Positions 31,195 through 40,649 of a DNA stretch of 64,000 nucleotides are shown piece by piece. Where the stretch lies: positions 7,130,001 to 7,194,000 of the forward strand of contig OY764903.1 of NCBI GenBank assembly GCA_963668605.1, in the 5' to 3' direction. Numbering within the stretch: position 1 is the first letter of the stretch; every line of letters starts with the position of its first letter. Both the position numbers and the translations under genes were made by a program. The notes under the pieces are model-generated. The model worked only from the letters and a program-made list of their open reading frames with translations. It searched no databases and was not told where the DNA came from. Origin of the DNA: G963668605 sp963668605 (GTDB lineage Bacteria; Acidobacteriota; Terriglobia; Bryobacterales; Bryobacteraceae).

Positions 31195-31615
31195 ATTGCT
31201 TGAGAAGCACGTTAGCGCGCAGGTGCGGGATTTTCTGAAGTTCCGCCAGTGGCGCTCGGTGCGGACGCAATTTGCCTTCGCACCGGGCAGCTTCCAGACC
31301 GGTGAGCCGGGCATGCCGGATTATCTGTTCCTGCGCTACCTGGAGAACGGTCTGGCGTTGGCGCTGTGGATCGAATTAAAGGGTCCGAACGACCAGCGCA
31401 AGTGCCGCTGCGAGGTTGATAAGGTCTGCAAGCTTTGTCGGCAAACGGCGTGGCAGGAGCGCGAGCGGGTGCGCGGTGCGCGCGTCTGGGTGGTGTCGAA
31501 TATCGAGGATTTCGAGAGGCAATATTACGCTGAATTCGGGTGGCTGCACTCGGACGCGGGGATCGGGCAAATGGATCTGTTGCTGATGGCGGGAGTTCGG
31601 GGAACGGCTTTATGA
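31178..31615 (+). CDS. VRR-NUC-like endonuclease
   Basis: A 145-residue PD-(D/E)XK nuclease. 'GEPGMPDYLFLRY' supplies D48, and 'ALWIELKGPND' supplies E66 and K68. A CRC ... CKLC cysteine cluster (C76, C78, C84, C87) sits between the catalytic residues and a Gln/Trp helix, and probably binds zinc. Such small nucleases in phages act on branched DNA. It overlaps the DUF5131 gene by 17 bases and the next gene by four. Confidence 0.65.
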   Translation: MRQPTKLLEKHVSAQVRDFLKFRQWRSVRTQFAFAPGSFQTGEPGMPDYLFLRYLENGLALALWIELKGPNDQRKCRCEVDKVCKLCRQTAWQERERVRGARVWVVSNIEDFERQYYAEFGWLHSDAGIGQMDLLLMAGVRGTAL

Positions 31616-32493
31616 GTGCTGACCGTCCATACAAGGACCGTTTACCGGAAATCCACTTCTACGAGTGGTCTATCACCCGCTGGTTTTCATCCTCCGCAAG
31701 AACAGTTCTCGATGCCAAAGGACGCGGGATCTACCGGGAACTTCTGGACTACTGTTATGCCCAAGGAAGTATCCCGGCTGACAAGAAAATCATGGCTGTA
31801 ATGTGTGCCTGTGAGGTATCAGATATTGAGGAAATTTGGCCTGTTTTGTCCCGCCATTTCCGGCCAAAAAAACGAGACAAAAACACACTTGAAAACTCAT
31901 TTGCGAGTGCTGAACGGCGCGCGTACTTCGACTTCGTGAGAAAGCAGCGAGTGAACGGGCGAAAAGGTGGCAAACATAAACCCAATGCGGACAGTAAGTT
32001 AAGAAGCGATGGGGTACGAGTGGGGAAAGAAAACTCAGACCCCAAACGCAAGCCGAGTGGAGTGGAGAGGAGTGGAGTGGAGAAAGAGAAGCACCCCCCT
32101 ACCCCCCATTCGCGTGTGTCTGCCGGCGGGAAGTTTGTTCCCAACTGGCCTCGCTGCCAGAGTGAGTACCCCGGCCTCGTGACGGACTTCGACGCCCAGA
32201 TGTTTTTCTCAATCATCGAGACGCCGGACGAGGAAGTGAAATTCTTCGCCGGCCTCGAAGCGTGGAAGGATAGCAGTCAATTCAAACGCGGGAAGGTTTA
32301 CAGCCTGAAGCGATTTCTCTCGGAATGGATTTACCGGGCAACGCCGCCGCGCGATGAATCCGAGCCCGAGCCCTACAAGCCGAACTACTACACGGCGCCT
32401 GAGCAGACGCCGGAACAAGCGGCGATCGAGGCCGAATTCTTAGCCGAGTTGAAGGCCGGCAAACGGAAGGATGGTGGCCCAGATGCTCACTGA
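31612..32493 (+). CDS. Replication initiation/organiser protein (DUF1376-like)
   Basis: A 293-residue protein starting at ATG 31612 (ATGA coupling). The N-terminal domain has the DUF1376/YdaU pattern 'GRGIYRELLDYCYAQGSIP', then 'RRAYFDFVRKQRVNG' and 'RKGGKHK'. A low-complexity Lys/Ser/Pro linker with 'SGVERSGVEKEK' repeats follows (residues 140-170), then a C-terminal helical region. Such proteins sit next to DnaB and load the helicase at the phage origin. It overlaps the helicase gene by 23 bases. Confidence 0.7.
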   Translation: MSADRPYKDRLPEIHFYEWSITRWFSSSARTVLDAKGRGIYRELLDYCYAQGSIPADKKIMAVMCACEVSDIEEIWPVLSRHFRPKKRDKNTLENSFASAERRAYFDFVRKQRVNGRKGGKHKPNADSKLRSDGVRVGKENSDPKRKPSGVERSGVEKEKHPPTPHSRVSAGGKFVPNWPRCQSEYPGLVTDFDAQMFFSIIETPDEEVKFFAGLEAWKDSSQFKRGKVYSLKRFLSEWIYRATPPRDESEPEPYKPNYYTAPEQTPEQAAIEAEFLAELKAGKRKDGGPDAH

Positions 32494-33796
32494 GTTGCTG
32501 CCGCAAAGTCTCGACTGCGAACGCTTCCTGCTCGGTTCGGTGCTCGCTTCAGATCACCCGATGCACACGCTGCGGAATCTGATTGAGACGTCGGACTTTG
32601 CGCTCCACAAGCATATGCTGATCTGGGCGGCAATGTGCGAGATCTACGACGGCGGCGGCCAAGTTGACCGCATCACGCTGTACGAGGAACTTCAGCGCCG
32701 GCGGCAGCTTGAAGCTGTGGATGGTCTGAGTTACCTATGCGACTTAGGCGAGGGCATTCCAACCATCGCCGACCTGTCGGGCTATGTTCGCACCGTGAAG
32801 GACAAAGCCTTGCTCCGGCGGCTTGCCTACCTTGGGCAATCAATCAAGAGCCGGGCGATGGATGCCACTGAAAACCCGCAAGAGATTCTCGATTCACTTG
32901 GGCAGTCGCTGATAGATTTGGCTCCATCGGCGCGCGCACAGCGTCCGATCAGCGCGCATGATCTCGTCGAAGAATTCGGCTTGGATAAACTCCTATCCGC
33001 CTCCCGCTGTCATGGGCTGAAACTTCCATGGCCAAGACTCGATTTCCTACTCTGCGGGTTACAGCCGGAACAGTTGATTATTCTGGCGGCCGATACGTCA
33101 TTTGGGAAAACCTCCATGGCGCTTCAGATCGCGGCGAAGGCGTCGGAAGAAACTGGCGTAGCGGTGTTCAGCCTTGAGATGGAGCCCGAGCGCCTATTCC
33201 GCCGCATGGTGAATCAGATCGCACGCCTGGATTGGGATTTGGTGCGCCATGGAACTTTGGGGAAGATGGAGCGCGAGAAGCAGCGCCTGGCTGCCTTCTG
33301 GATTACTGAGCACCCCATCTGGTTCGACGATCAGTCCTTCAGCACGCCAGCGATCCATGCGGCCGTGCGTAAAATCCGCGTCACGCATCCGGTCGGGCTG
33401 ATTGTGGTGGATTACCTGCAACTCATGCAATCGGTTGGACGTGTGGAATCGCGGGCGCAGGAAGTCTCCGCGCAGTCCCGCGAAATGAAACAACTCGCTC
33501 AGGAATTTCACACGCCGCTATTGCTCTTGTCGCAGTTTAGCCGCGAGGGCGCCAAGGAAGGCCGGAAGCGTACCCTGCACGGTTTGAAGGAATCCGGTGA
33601 TGTCGAATGCAACGCCGACGCGGTGCTGATTATCCAACCCGAAAAGCCCGAGGGCGGCACCGTTCCTGTGAATTTGAACATCGCCAAACAGCGCGAAGGA
33701 CCGCGCTTCGTGGATGTGCCGATGTGGTTCTATCCGCAGTTCCAGGCATTCGAGGAGCGCGCGCGGGAAGAGAACGCGGAAGGAAATCGGAAATGA
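32471..33796 (+). CDS. dnaB: Replicative DNA helicase, DnaB-type
   Basis: A 441-residue hexameric 5'-3' helicase. The N-terminal helical domain (1-150) is followed by the RecA-like motor: Walker A 'AADTSFGKTS' (K213, T214), 'FSLEMEPE', Walker B 'GLIVVDYLQLM' (D314) and the C-terminal 'LNIAKQREGP' arginine region. The start at ATG 32471 is possible; ATG 32483, twelve bases on, has a better-spaced purine-rich site. With the DUF1376-like partner it forms the replication module of the prophage. The Walker A serine/threonine context is normal. Confidence 0.9.
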   Translation: MVAQMLTELLPQSLDCERFLLGSVLASDHPMHTLRNLIETSDFALHKHMLIWAAMCEIYDGGGQVDRITLYEELQRRRQLEAVDGLSYLCDLGEGIPTIADLSGYVRTVKDKALLRRLAYLGQSIKSRAMDATENPQEILDSLGQSLIDLAPSARAQRPISAHDLVEEFGLDKLLSASRCHGLKLPWPRLDFLLCGLQPEQLIILAADTSFGKTSMALQIAAKASEETGVAVFSLEMEPERLFRRMVNQIARLDWDLVRHGTLGKMEREKQRLAAFWITEHPIWFDDQSFSTPAIHAAVRKIRVTHPVGLIVVDYLQLMQSVGRVESRAQEVSAQSREMKQLAQEFHTPLLLLSQFSREGAKEGRKRTLHGLKESGDVECNADAVLIIQPEKPEGGTVPVNLNIAKQREGPRFVDVPMWFYPQFQAFEERAREENAEGNRK

Positions 33797-33993
33797 GCTT
33801 TCTGCGAAAACTGGAATGCAAGCTCGGTTCGCGCTGCCGGCATGCGGTCGACGGTCGCGGCGTGGTATTCGATGGCTTCCGCCCGGGCGGATGCTCGCCG
33901 GCGTGCTCAGTGCAACTCAAGCGTGATCGCATCACGAGAGCGAACGCGAAGTACAGGGCGCGGCAGAGCGCGCGGAAGGCGGTGCCGGCGTGA
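33793..33993 (+). CDS. Small Cys-rich protein
   Basis: A 66-residue basic protein overlapping the helicase stop and the methyltransferase GTG. It has four to five Cys ('KLECKLGSRCRHAV', 'GGCSPACSV') with spacing that could hold a zinc ion, and an Arg/Ala-rich basic tail. Possibly nucleic-acid binding. No family was recognised. Confidence 0.5.
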   Translation: MSFLRKLECKLGSRCRHAVDGRGVVFDGFRPGGCSPACSVQLKRDRITRANAKYRARQSARKAVPA

Positions 33994-35654
33994 CCGGGGC
34001 GACGCTCTTTTCCGGAATTGGGGCACCCGAATGTGCCCGTCCAGATGTCAACTGGCAATTCTGCGCTGAGATCGAACCATTTCCTGTGGCGGTTCACGTA
34101 GCGCATTTCCCGCATGTGCCGAACCTTGGCGATGTGACGGCACCGGATTTTATCGAAAGAGCGAAAGCGAGACTCAATGGATCAACTCTCGATGTTCTCA
34201 TCTTCGGATCTCCTTGCCAGTCCTTTAGTGTCGCCGGAAAGCGCCTCGGGCTGGATGACCCGCGCGGCAACTTGGCCCTCCACGCCCTTAGAATTTGCCG
34301 CGAGATTGCTCCAACCTGGTTCGTCTTCGAGAACGTCCCTGGCCTGTTTTCCAGTTGGTCCGGCGCTCCGCAAGACCACAGAGACATGGACGTGGAATGC
34401 AAAAAATGGGGACGCGCAGTTAGAGAGTTCATTGAAAGTTCCGATTTCGCCGGCTTCCTTTGCGGGGTTCAGGATATCGGGTATTGTGGCGCGTGGTCAG
34501 TGCTTGACTCTCAATACTTCGGAGTGGCGCAGCGGCGCGAGCGTGTGTTCTTTGTCGGAAATTCTGGAGACTGGCGACATGCCGCAGCGGTACTTCTTGA
34601 GCCCGAAAGCCTGTGCGGGAATACTCCTCCGAGCAGAGAAGCGCGGGAAGATATTGCCCCAACAATTAGCGCACGCACTAATGGCGGTGGCGGGCTCGGT
34701 ACAGACTTCGATTGCGACGGCGGCCTGATCGCGTTCGGAGGCAACAACACTGCCGGACCCATCGACGTAGCGACGGCATGCCGTGCAAAGGGCGGCAGCG
34801 GGCATGGCGACTTCGAGAGCGAAACGTTCGTCACCCACGCGCTACGCGCCGATGGATTCGACGCATCGGAGGATGGCATGGGGCGCGGGACTCCGCTGGT
34901 GGCGTGCCCGCTGACAAGTAATCCCTATGGAGATCACGAGTCCCGCGAAACGTTGCTGATTCCTATCCTCGAAGCTGGCGCACGCACCGGGAAGTCCACC
35001 ACGGATCCGCGCACCGGAATCGGCATAGGTGAACCGGGCGACCCGATGTACACGTTGCAGGGCGGGAAGCAGCACGCGGTTGCGTTCAACTGGCAAGCGG
35101 GCGGCAATCAGGGCACATTGGACGCCAATTGCAACCGAACCTCCACATTGCAGGCGAATCAAACGCCTGCGGTTGCCTTCAATCTGCGAGGCCGCGAAGA
35201 CGGCGCACAGCCTGAGATCGACCCGGACGGGCTGGCAAGTGTGCGGGCCGCGAGCGGTGGGAGCAGCCGGTCGTATGTGGCGGGCGTGGCAGTCAGAAGA
35301 TTGACCCCGCGAGAGTGCGAGCGTCTTCAAGCGTTTCCTGATGGGTGGACGGATATTGCGTATCGGAAAATTCTAAAGTCGGGGAAGATATCGAAGCGCC
35401 TCTATCGCGCGGCCGACGGCCCCAGGTACAAGGCGATCGGAAATTCCATGACAGTCAACGTGCTTCGCTGGATTCTGGATCGTATCGAAAGCGTCCAATC
35501 TATGAAGCAGAAAACACAGGAAGCCGGCGCGATTAAAACCGCCGCCTTTGGGCCAGCGGCTGTTACTGTGACCCTGGAGAGCACGGGAGCGTGTGAACCC
35601 ACCTCCGAGCGCTCCACAGAGGCTCTGAGCGAAAACGCTTCCGAGGCGAAATGA
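33990..35654 (+). CDS. DNA (cytosine-5) methyltransferase
   Basis: A 554-residue C5-methyltransferase that would protect phage DNA from host restriction. Visible motifs: I 'TLFSGIGAPE', IV 'GSPCQSFSVAGKR' with the catalytic Cys, VI 'VFENVPG', VIII 'QRRERVFFVG', and X 'GNSMTVNVL' preceded by 'RRLTPRECERLQAFPDGW'. The large middle region (residues 210-430) is Gly/Thr-rich and repetitive, containing the target-recognition part. The GTG start overlaps the previous stop (GTGA). No cognate restriction enzyme is adjacent, so it is an orphan. A second ORF is nested in its 5' half (34177-34728). Confidence 0.9.
   Translation: MTGATLFSGIGAPECARPDVNWQFCAEIEPFPVAVHVAHFPHVPNLGDVTAPDFIERAKARLNGSTLDVLIFGSPCQSFSVAGKRLGLDDPRGNLALHALRICREIAPTWFVFENVPGLFSSWSGAPQDHRDMDVECKKWGRAVREFIESSDFAGFLCGVQDIGYCGAWSVLDSQYFGVAQRRERVFFVGNSGDWRHAAAVLLEPESLCGNTPPSREAREDIAPTISARTNGGGGLGTDFDCDGGLIAFGGNNTAGPIDVATACRAKGGSGHGDFESETFVTHALRADGFDASEDGMGRGTPLVACPLTSNPYGDHESRETLLIPILEAGARTGKSTTDPRTGIGIGEPGDPMYTLQGGKQHAVAFNWQAGGNQGTLDANCNRTSTLQANQTPAVAFNLRGREDGAQPEIDPDGLASVRAASGGSSRSYVAGVAVRRLTPRECERLQAFPDGWTDIAYRKILKSGKISKRLYRAADGPRYKAIGNSMTVNVLRWILDRIESVQSMKQKTQEAGAIKTAAFGPAAVTVTLESTGACEPTSERSTEALSENASEAK
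34177..34728 (+). CDS. Overprinted ORF inside the methyltransferase gene
   Basis: A 183-residue ORF in the +1 frame of the methyltransferase gene, starting at ATG 34177. It reads 'MDQLSMFSSSDLLASPL', 'GWMTRAATWP', then 'CLTLNTSEWRSGASVCSLS', 'EILETGDMPQRYFLSPKAC' and 'GILLRAEKRGKILPQQLAHA'. I recall small phage proteins with this same order of blocks, annotated in other genomes next to or overlapping methyltransferases. If so, both frames are used here. The start has only a weak purine-rich site. It could still be a passive by-product of the conserved other frame; codon statistics would decide. Confidence 0.5.
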   Translation: MDQLSMFSSSDLLASPLVSPESASGWMTRAATWPSTPLEFAARLLQPGSSSRTSLACFPVGPALRKTTETWTWNAKNGDAQLESSLKVPISPASFAGFRISGIVARGQCLTLNTSEWRSGASVCSLSEILETGDMPQRYFLSPKACAGILLRAEKRGKILPQQLAHALMAVAGSVQTSIATAA

Positions 35655-35860
35655 TTGAAACAGTCCACACGGAACTGTTGACTGTGGAGCAGGTCGCCGC
35701 CTGGTTCCACGTCTCCCCTGGCTGGGTACGCGACCACGCCAGCGGGCGCAAGCGGCCGGTCCTGCCGGCGCGTAAGCTCGGCAAGTGTTTGCGGTTCGAT
35801 TCCCAGGACTGCGAGAAGTTTTTACAAGAGGCAAAATCTCAGCAGGCGGCTGTGGCATGA
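35651..35860 (+). CDS. Excisionase-like helix-turn-helix protein
   Basis: A 69-residue MerR/excisionase-type protein: 'LLTVEQVAAWFHVSPGWVRDHA' (winged helix-turn-helix) and 'LPARKLGKCLRFDSQDCEKFL' (wing and last helix). Directly upstream of the integrase and translationally coupled to it, it is the likely recombination-directionality factor. It overlaps the methyltransferase stop (ATGA). Confidence 0.75.
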   Translation: MIETVHTELLTVEQVAAWFHVSPGWVRDHASGRKRPVLPARKLGKCLRFDSQDCEKFLQEAKSQQAAVA

Positions 35861-36993
35861 TGGGCTCAGACCCCCCCCGGTTGGTTGGATTGGGGCGGCA
35901 TATGCCACGCAAGCGCTACGAAGAGGGACACGTCCGGAAGGCCGGAAAGCGGCGCCGGGTGTGGATCGGCGAATACCACACCTACGACGCGGCAGGCACA
36001 CGCCACCACCACACGGTTGAACTGGGGATACGTAAGAATCTATCGAAGGCAGACGCGCACATCCAACTCCGGGCGCACATCCAGAAGGCCCGCGGCGAGT
36101 TTGTCCTGTCGGCGGAAATCACGTTCGGTGCTTGGATCGAGCGCTATCTCGCCGTCAAGGCTGGCACTTGGACACGAAACTCGCGAGAGAATATCGCGAG
36201 CATGTTCCGGCGGCATATCCTCCCGAAGTTTGGCGAGATGCCGCTACGCGCGATCCGCAAGTCGGATATACAACTCCTGCTGCTCGGAATGGCGGATCAC
36301 TACAGCCGCGCCACGATTCAGTTAGTACTTGGCTGCGCGAGTGGGGCATTCTCCGCGGCGGTCGATGACAAGTTGATCGATTCCAACCCTACGTTGAGGG
36401 TAAAAATACCAGCCACGAAAACCCAAGGCCGGAACAATCGGGCACTCACTCTCACGGAGGCGCGCCGGCTGATTTCGTCGCTCAGTGGTGCCGACCGGCT
36501 ACAGGCGCGGATCCTTCTGGCGATCGGAGCGCGGATTGGGGAGTTGTTCGCGCTGACTCGATCCGATGTAATCCCGGGAGGAATCGTTCTCGATGAAGGC
36601 TCGGACCGCGGAGTCGCGATTCCGACGAAATCGCGGAAAGTTGAAGTGCAGCCGATACCCGCATCGTTGCAAACGGAATTGACGATGTGGCTGGAGACGG
36701 TCGATCCAAGCCCGGAAGCGCTATTATTCCCAGGACGGGGTGGCCGTATGGCTTGGCGGCAAACTGAAGGCGCGGAGTTGCTCGCCAGGTTCCGCTCCAA
36801 TTCCGGCATCAAAGACCTCACGTTTCACATGTTGCGGCGCACATTTGCGACCCTGCTTGATGCCGACTCTGGCGATGTGCGAGACCTGCTACGTCACAGC
36901 CACGTAGAGACCACGCTCCAGCACTACCGCAAGCCGATCATTGAGAGACAACGGGCGAGCGTGGAAGCATTGGATGCGAAACTGCGTGGATAG
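35857..36993 (+). CDS. int: Tyrosine recombinase, phage integrase
   Basis: A 378-residue integrase. An N-terminal arm-binding region ('GHVRKAGKRRRVWIGEY'), a SAM-like core-binding domain (residues 90-190) and the catalytic domain are visible. The catalytic domain has 'AIGARIGELFAL' (first Arg), 'HMLRRTFATLLDA' (His-x-x-Arg) and 'LRHSHVETTLQHYRKP' (His and nucleophilic Tyr). The ATG at 35857 overlaps the excisionase stop. A run of eight C (35871-35878) precedes an alternative ATG at 35902 with GGGG upstream, which could be the true or an alternative start. It integrates into the region just downstream. Confidence 0.9.
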   Translation: MMGSDPPRLVGLGRHMPRKRYEEGHVRKAGKRRRVWIGEYHTYDAAGTRHHHTVELGIRKNLSKADAHIQLRAHIQKARGEFVLSAEITFGAWIERYLAVKAGTWTRNSRENIASMFRRHILPKFGEMPLRAIRKSDIQLLLLGMADHYSRATIQLVLGCASGAFSAAVDDKLIDSNPTLRVKIPATKTQGRNNRALTLTEARRLISSLSGADRLQARILLAIGARIGELFALTRSDVIPGGIVLDEGSDRGVAIPTKSRKVEVQPIPASLQTELTMWLETVDPSPEALLFPGRGGRMAWRQTEGAELLARFRSNSGIKDLTFHMLRRTFATLLDADSGDVRDLLRHSHVETTLQHYRKPIIERQRASVEALDAKLRG

Positions 36994-37187
36994 CGAATCG
37001 ATGATTCTGACCACATTATGACCATAGAAACGCGAAAACACTAAGCATTTGGCCAATTCCTCCATAAAGTGAAATTGTATCGTGAGACGAGAGCTATCCG
37101 GCGGCGTTCTCCTTCGGTTCGTCCTTGAATCGCGGGCACATGCCGGTGATAATCTTCCCGGGCGGCAGCGAAAGAGTAGTTTCGGGC
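36994..37187. other. Predicted attachment-site region (attR)
   Basis: A 194-base stretch between the integrase stop and the first host gene. No tRNA is visible. It is AT-richer near 37010-37090. On the minus strand there is a short open frame ending at 37094 that encodes 'GKIITGMCPRFKDEPKENAAG', which could be a remnant of a host gene end. The left attachment site is outside the window, so the core cannot be defined. Confidence 0.5.
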
Positions 37188-37967
37188 CTAAAACTTCGGA
37201 AGCTTGAGCAGCATAGCGCGGGTATCGCCGCCACCCGGCAGGCGCACGGAGTGGACCACCTTCCAACTCTTGTCCATCGCGCCGACGTAGCTGCTCTTGT
37301 CGCGTTCGATGCCCATCAGAATTACAATGATACCCTTGCTCGGGTACTCCAGAGCGCGATATTGCATCTCTCCGGCTTCAGACTTCCAGTGGTCGGCGGT
37401 GGGTGTGCCGAGTTTGCGGACCACGTCAAAGTAGTCGTCGTTCGCCTGCAGTCCGAGTTCGGTTTGCATGATCGGGTTATAGGTCACCCGCCCGCCGGAT
37501 CTTCCTTGAAAAATGCTGATCACGACGACGCAGGCCACTAGTCCGATCACCAATGCGCCCAGGATCAACTTGCCGATGCGAGATTCCGTGCCGCCATCGA
37601 AGTGCATCTGGCTCGTGGAAGCCGGTCCCGAATTTGAGGCCTCGCCCGCAGCCAGCGGCGCCTCGTTTGGCATACGCGGCATCGAGATCACGCGTTGCTG
37701 CGCCGGCCAGATCGACCCGCCTTTGTACTCGAGTTCCTTTGTGAGTCCGACGATCATCACGGGTTCGTCCACGCGCGAGAGTTCGCCGACGAAGCGCCGC
37801 GGTATCCAGATCTCCGGACCGGAGGCCGTGTTGCGCACGAGCAACTCCGACCAGGTAGACTTCACGAAGCGCCACTCGTTATGCTCGATGCCGAGCACCG
37901 GTGGATAAAACGAGAACGCGCGTTCGCCGAATTCCTCAAGTGGCGGCGGGATCGGATGTTCGGGCAT
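37188..37967 (-). CDS. Membrane protein of unknown function
   Basis: A 259-residue protein. The N-terminal 120 residues form a soluble beta-rich domain ('AFSFYPPVLGIEHNEW', 'IWIPRRFVG'). One transmembrane helix (residues 133-155, 'LILGALVIGLVACVVVISIF') follows, then a C-terminal domain ('NPIMQTELGLQANDDYFDVVRKLGTP') of 100 residues. A cytoplasm-membrane-periplasm layout is suggested. It diverges from the CDF gene. No family was recognised. Confidence 0.7.
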   Translation of the reverse strand: MPEHPIPPPLEEFGERAFSFYPPVLGIEHNEWRFVKSTWSELLVRNTASGPEIWIPRRFVGELSRVDEPVMIVGLTKELEYKGGSIWPAQQRVISMPRMPNEAPLAAGEASNSGPASTSQMHFDGGTESRIGKLILGALVIGLVACVVVISIFQGRSGGRVTYNPIMQTELGLQANDDYFDVVRKLGTPTADHWKSEAGEMQYRALEYPSKGIIVILMGIERDKSSYVGAMDKSWKVVHSVRLPGGGDTRAMLLKLPKF

Positions 37968-38048
37968 TGGCTGAGACTATATTACCAATGGCGAGAGCCA
38001 TGGATCGAAAGTTACTTGTCTGGCGCGGCTTCCGCTATCTTAGAGTGA

Positions 38049-38924
38049 GTGGCAAACGCGCAAGCAATGGGGCGAAGCGTTGCGCTGGCGGGAATGATCG
38101 TCAGTGGGTCGCTGGCTGTCGCCAAAATTATCATCGGGCTTATGGCGAACTCGACGTCCGTCGTTGCCGACGGCATCGAATCAGCGTCCGATGTCTTTGC
38201 CTCCGGAATCGTTCTGTTTGGCCTGTTTGTAGCCGCGCGGCCCGCCGACGAGAACCATCCCTATGGCCACGGACGCTTCGAGACGCTCACCGGACTCGCC
38301 GTCGGAATGATCCTGGCGCTGACAGGCACGGCGATCTGTTTCCGGTCCATGCAGAAGGTTTATGAAATTCACACGGCGCCGCAGTTTTACGCGGTTTGGC
38401 CGCTGGTGGCATCGATCTTCGCAAAGGGCGGGCTGTCGTTTGTGAAGTTTCACTTTGGCAGAAAAATTCGCAGCGACGCCCTGGTCGCCGATGCCTGGAA
38501 CGATAGCGTCGATATCCTGTCCGGCTCTGTGGCGCTGGCGGCGTTGGGTTTGACGCTCTACGATCCCACGCGTTTTCTTTCGGCCGACCATTTCGGCGGT
38601 CTCGGCGTCGGACTGATCGTAATCTTCCTGGGCATTCGCGTCGTCTACGACACGTCGATGAACCTGATGGACACGATGCCCGAAGTTGGCGCGCTGGCTC
38701 AGATTCGCGAAGTGGCGATCACAGTGCCCGGAGCGCTGGGCATCGAGAAATGTTACGCGCGCAAGACCGGCATGCAGTACCACGTCGATCTGCATCTCGA
38801 GGTCGACCCCGCGCTCAGCGTTAAGGCTTCGCACGAAATCGCCACGGACGTTCGCATCAAAATCAAAGAGACGCTGGACTGGGTGGCCGACGTTCTTGTC
38901 CATGTCGAGCCGCACGGAGGCTGA
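38049..38924 (+). CDS. Cation diffusion facilitator (CDF) transporter
   Basis: A 291-residue divalent-cation/proton antiporter. The first metal site is in 'ADGIESASDVFASG' (D41, D48), the second in 'ADAWNDSVDILSG'. 'HPYGHGRFETL' is the conserved loop after the first helices. Six membrane helices cover residues 10-210; the last 80 residues form the cytoplasmic metal-binding domain ('YHVDLHLEVDPALSV'). It probably exports Zn, Fe or Mn. The GTG at 38049 is used; ATG 38067 is an alternative. Six bases separate it from polX, so the two form an operon. Confidence 0.9.
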   Translation: MANAQAMGRSVALAGMIVSGSLAVAKIIIGLMANSTSVVADGIESASDVFASGIVLFGLFVAARPADENHPYGHGRFETLTGLAVGMILALTGTAICFRSMQKVYEIHTAPQFYAVWPLVASIFAKGGLSFVKFHFGRKIRSDALVADAWNDSVDILSGSVALAALGLTLYDPTRFLSADHFGGLGVGLIVIFLGIRVVYDTSMNLMDTMPEVGALAQIREVAITVPGALGIEKCYARKTGMQYHVDLHLEVDPALSVKASHEIATDVRIKIKETLDWVADVLVHVEPHGG

Positions 38925-38929
38925 CCACG

Positions 38930-40639
<1,710 letters not shown>

Positions 40640-40649
40640 AACGGACACT

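Larger units (their letters stand above)
1..37187. mobile_element. Right-hand part of an integrated siphophage (prophage)
   Basis: A continuous block of phage genes in lambda-like order runs from the major capsid gene at the left edge, through tail, lysis, regulatory and replication genes, to an excisionase-like gene and a tyrosine integrase ending at 36993. Chromosomal housekeeping genes follow. The left end, including terminase, portal and one attachment site, is outside the window. The right boundary is inferred to lie between 36993 and 37188, because the next gene looks like an ordinary host gene. The exact attachment core cannot be named without the left end. Confidence 0.95.

Noticed and set aside
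35791..35803. tRNA T-arm-like string GGTTCGATTCCC
   Set aside because: It lies in the conserved reading frame of the excisionase gene (encoding RFDSQ), and no acceptor, D or anticodon arms can be folded around it.
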